Below, piece after piece: positions 62,122 through 64,000 of a stretch of 64,000 nucleotides of DNA. The notes below the pieces were generated by a model. That model did not search any database and was not told where the DNA came from. It was given only the letters and a program-made list of their open reading frames with translations. The position numbers and the translations under genes are program-made. This DNA is from UBA2779 sp965232165 (GTDB taxonomy: Bacteria > Spirochaetota > Spirochaetia > DSM-2461), in the NCBI GenBank assembly GCA_965232165.1, contig CBDDOY010000002.1:620001-684000 (forward strand), written 5' to 3'. Position 1 is the first letter of the stretch. Each line of letters starts with the position of its first letter.

Positions 62122-63951
62122 TCATGACGATTCAGCTTTTTGTCCCGCGTTTCTGTTTACATTGGTGAAATAGGCTTCTATCATGCCCGCTTCAAATTCC
62201 TCATTGTCTCCATAGTCGTAACCGAAAACATCCCTCCACAATGAAGGGTCTTCCATACACAGGTAGAAAAACACCTTGTCATGCCAAGAAGAGAATTCTC
62301 TGTAGGCAAACCGGAACAAGTCTCGTTTTATATCCATCGGATAGGAAAATTTTCCTCCGGTTTCATGCAGCGGCATTTGGAGAATTCGGCTCTTCCCGGG
62401 CTGCTCCCGAATTTTTCTAATCACCGGCTTTATAAAGGTAAGTGTACCGAAAGACACCATAACGACATCGTCCGTTCGGAAATCAGCCTGTAAATTCTCG
62501 ATGATACTCCCGTAATCGGCCTGCCAGTCATCATACAGCACCATTGGATGGAAATGGAAACCTATAAGGTTTCCCGCATCGGCCATCATCCGGGCAGACT
62601 CGATACGTCTGCACAATGAAGCCGTACCGTACTCTTCATTGTCAATGACAACCTGGGAATTGATCGACCAGGTGCAGATAACATTGGATGGCACTCTCCG
62701 GCTAAGCAGATGGGAGATATTGTCCGATTTAGTTTTGAATTCGAGAATGACATTGGGATGGCGCTCAGCAAATGACAGCAGTGCATCAAGAATGCCGAAT
62801 TTGCTGCCCATCATCAGGGAATCAGAGGATTGACCTGTTCCAATATGATAGGTTTTTTGCGGGTCTATCTCGATGGCATTGAGCTTGTCCAATAAATTGC
62901 GGCTGATTCCCGCCTGTCGGCCGCCGTAGAAGAAACGAACGGAGCAGTAGCTGCAATCAAACGCACAGCCCTCAACCGCATCGAGGGTGAGCAGATTGCA
63001 GCAGCGAGTTTTCGAAGAGGCGACCGGACAGCGGCCGTATCCCAGCTTCGGTCCATCAATTTCAACGGCTTCATGGGCAGCCGGGTCTGCCGGACGATGA
63101 GTGCCGATGAAGCCTTTGTAGGTTTTCACATTGTTTTTAATCGACTCCCATTCCGTACAGATCGCGTCATAGGCTTCCTTCCGCGAGTGGAATTTTCGTC
63201 GAAGTCTGCCGGAAATCGGTTTTTCATCCCATGCAGCAAAATCAACCGCCATGTCGATGAGGTTCTTGAGTTCATGATGGGTGAAACGAAACTGCATGGC
63301 GGCCTTTCTGACAGCCTTGGCATCCTCCGAATTTAAGACGGCGGCTTGATGACTGTTCAGCGCCGTAGCGAGTTTCTGAGTATAGCCGTCGGCGATATGG
63401 GCCCACTTCCCCAGTGTGCCGCCGATGATCCGATGAATGTCTTTCTTCTTGAGAATGGTATCTTCGCAGTGATCGGAGACGACCTTGAGGACATGGATGC
63501 TGCAGGGATCAAGCCTTCCCATGAAGAAGGCCGCAAACTCGGCGGCCTCCATATCGATCAGGACCGGCTGCCGTATTCGTGCCCCGTCTTCGCCAGTCCC
63601 GGGAGGCAGAACCGCTAAGGCCCTTACCGGTTCATCCACCGTCTTCAACGGCAGACGAGGCAGACCCTCCGGACCGCCCTGAACAGCAAAGAGGGCGCCG
63701 AATTCGATGGAAGGATCGCTGCAGCCGGCCATGCCGATGTTAATCGCCGTGGAGAGCTTGTACCTTGAGCAAATCCAACTCAGTGCGCCCCGCGCCGCCT
63801 TCCTGCCTACACCTGATACGACGAGCAGGACTCCCGCACCGCGAAAGAGCCTGTAGGGTTTGATATCAAACTGTTTCAGCCCGAAGTAATGGATAATGGG
63901 CACGGCTTCTTCCAAAAGAGCCGTATGGATCAGAGTGTATCTTCTGGACAT
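62122..63951 (-). CDS. fusion of a nucleosidase-like domain and a spore-photoproduct-lyase-type radical SAM domain
   Basis: Protein of 609 aa. Residues 1-190 resemble the MTA/SAH nucleosidase and purine phosphorylase fold: INIGMAGCSDPSIEFGALFA, VLIDMEAAEFAAFF (methionine-glutamate of the nucleoside site) and VLKVVSDHCED (the SD acid position). A linker to about 290 follows. Residues about 300-590 are radical SAM, with GCAFDCSYCSVRFFYGG carrying the CxxxCxxC cluster motif, then YHIGTGQSSDSLMM, FKTKSDNISHLL, CTWSINSQVV and GFHFHPMVLYDDWQADYGSI as in SPL-family proteins. SPL repairs UV thymine dimers in spores; members in non-spore-formers have unproved roles. Start ATG at 63951. The remaining bases to 64000 hold only the beginning of the next intergenic region. 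Confidence 0.85.
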   Translation of the reverse strand: MSRRYTLIHTALLEEAVPIIHYFGLKQFDIKPYRLFRGAGVLLVVSGVGRKAARGALSWICSRYKLSTAINIGMAGCSDPSIEFGALFAVQGGPEGLPRLPLKTVDEPVRALAVLPPGTGEDGARIRQPVLIDMEAAEFAAFFMGRLDPCSIHVLKVVSDHCEDTILKKKDIHRIIGGTLGKWAHIADGYTQKLATALNSHQAAVLNSEDAKAVRKAAMQFRFTHHELKNLIDMAVDFAAWDEKPISGRLRRKFHSRKEAYDAICTEWESIKNNVKTYKGFIGTHRPADPAAHEAVEIDGPKLGYGRCPVASSKTRCCNLLTLDAVEGCAFDCSYCSVRFFYGGRQAGISRNLLDKLNAIEIDPQKTYHIGTGQSSDSLMMGSKFGILDALLSFAERHPNVILEFKTKSDNISHLLSRRVPSNVICTWSINSQVVIDNEEYGTASLCRRIESARMMADAGNLIGFHFHPMVLYDDWQADYGSIIENLQADFRTDDVVMVSFGTLTFIKPVIRKIREQPGKSRILQMPLHETGGKFSYPMDIKRDLFRFAYREFSSWHDKVFFYLCMEDPSLWRDVFGYDYGDNEEFEAGMIEAYFTNVNRNAGQKAESS

Positions 63952-64000
63952 ACGCTGCCATAGCCTATCACTAGAATCCCTTTGTATGAATAAGTGCCCC

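Noticed and set aside
1..64000. Search for a DGR reverse transcriptase and template repeat
   Set aside because: No frame shows a reverse-transcriptase YxDD region, and I found no second copy of the RGGSW or NVRAVRAF ends with A-rich codons in this window.

Overview
Chromosomal window of moderate GC content from a bacterium that looks like a member of the Spirochaetota (Treponema/Spirochaeta type). This rests on the gene set and order: def-fmt followed by a PASTA-domain membrane protein, folP-cdaA-ybbR-acpS, exported proteins with InlB-type repeats, and formylglycine-generating-enzyme (FGE)-fold surface lipoproteins. The assignment is an inference; no rRNA or intact tRNA is present to confirm it. 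Housekeeping blocks alternate with accessory blocks that are full of mobile DNA.

Layout. 1-7.3 kb: a gene end cut by a MITE, an exported repeat protein, a class III aminotransferase, an L-fucose isomerase/FGGY kinase pair, and a broken pheS fragment bracketed by direct repeats. 7.2-27.8 kb: two copies of one locus for giant lipoproteins (signal peptide, PKD, InlB-type repeat, MAM-like domain, 15 or 28 Fn3-like domains, C-terminal FGE/C-type-lectin-fold domain). The first copy has two 1-bp deletions. The second is an intact 3561-aa reading frame containing about 9.5 copies of a perfect-looking 567-bp tandem repeat. Each copy has a textbook sigma-70 promoter, a tRNA 3'-end remnant and a terminator. 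A dead IS1182-type transposase gene carrying two MITEs lies between them. 27.8-31.9 kb: IS30, IS256 and a pseudokinase-FGE protein. 32-38.5 kb: rpmB, an archaeal-type ornithine cyclodeaminase, a SMUG-like glycosylase, the NAD salvage genes pncA-pncB, and a long-chain acyl-CoA ligase. 38.5-40.5 kb: a 61-bp tandem repeat and a zinc-ribbon transposase-like gene. 40.6-47.9 kb: one tightly overlapping operon, folP-cdaA-ybbR-acpS-DUF2225-truA-UDG-like-priA. 48-56.4 kb: a broken Ig-repeat/DUF1566 lipoprotein gene, a second MITE type, and a secreted-protein gene split by IS481 and IS256. 56.5-59 kb: def-fmt-PASTA. 59-64 kb: an M15 peptidase, a large unknown protein and a nucleosidase-radical SAM (SPL-like) fusion.

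Most interesting reading. Three exported lipoprotein genes (two giant FGE proteins and the DUF1566 protein) end in a short segment with the signature of a diversity-generating retroelement (DGR) variable region. It lies at the extreme C terminus of a C-type-lectin-fold domain, its codons are mostly NNC/NNT as expected from an AAC/AAT-rich template, its flanks are conserved, and a perfect 14-15 bp stem with a 4-nt loop lies just downstream. In the near-duplicate giant genes this segment differs in sequence and length while the DNA on both sides is nearly identical. I found no reverse transcriptase and no template repeat here, so any machinery would have to act from elsewhere in the genome.

Second theme: a MITE of about 165 bp (ends GGGCACCTCT) has at least six full copies, each with a 4-5 bp A/T-rich target duplication. 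In four cases removing the MITE and one duplication restores an open reading frame exactly, so past insertions can be read directly.
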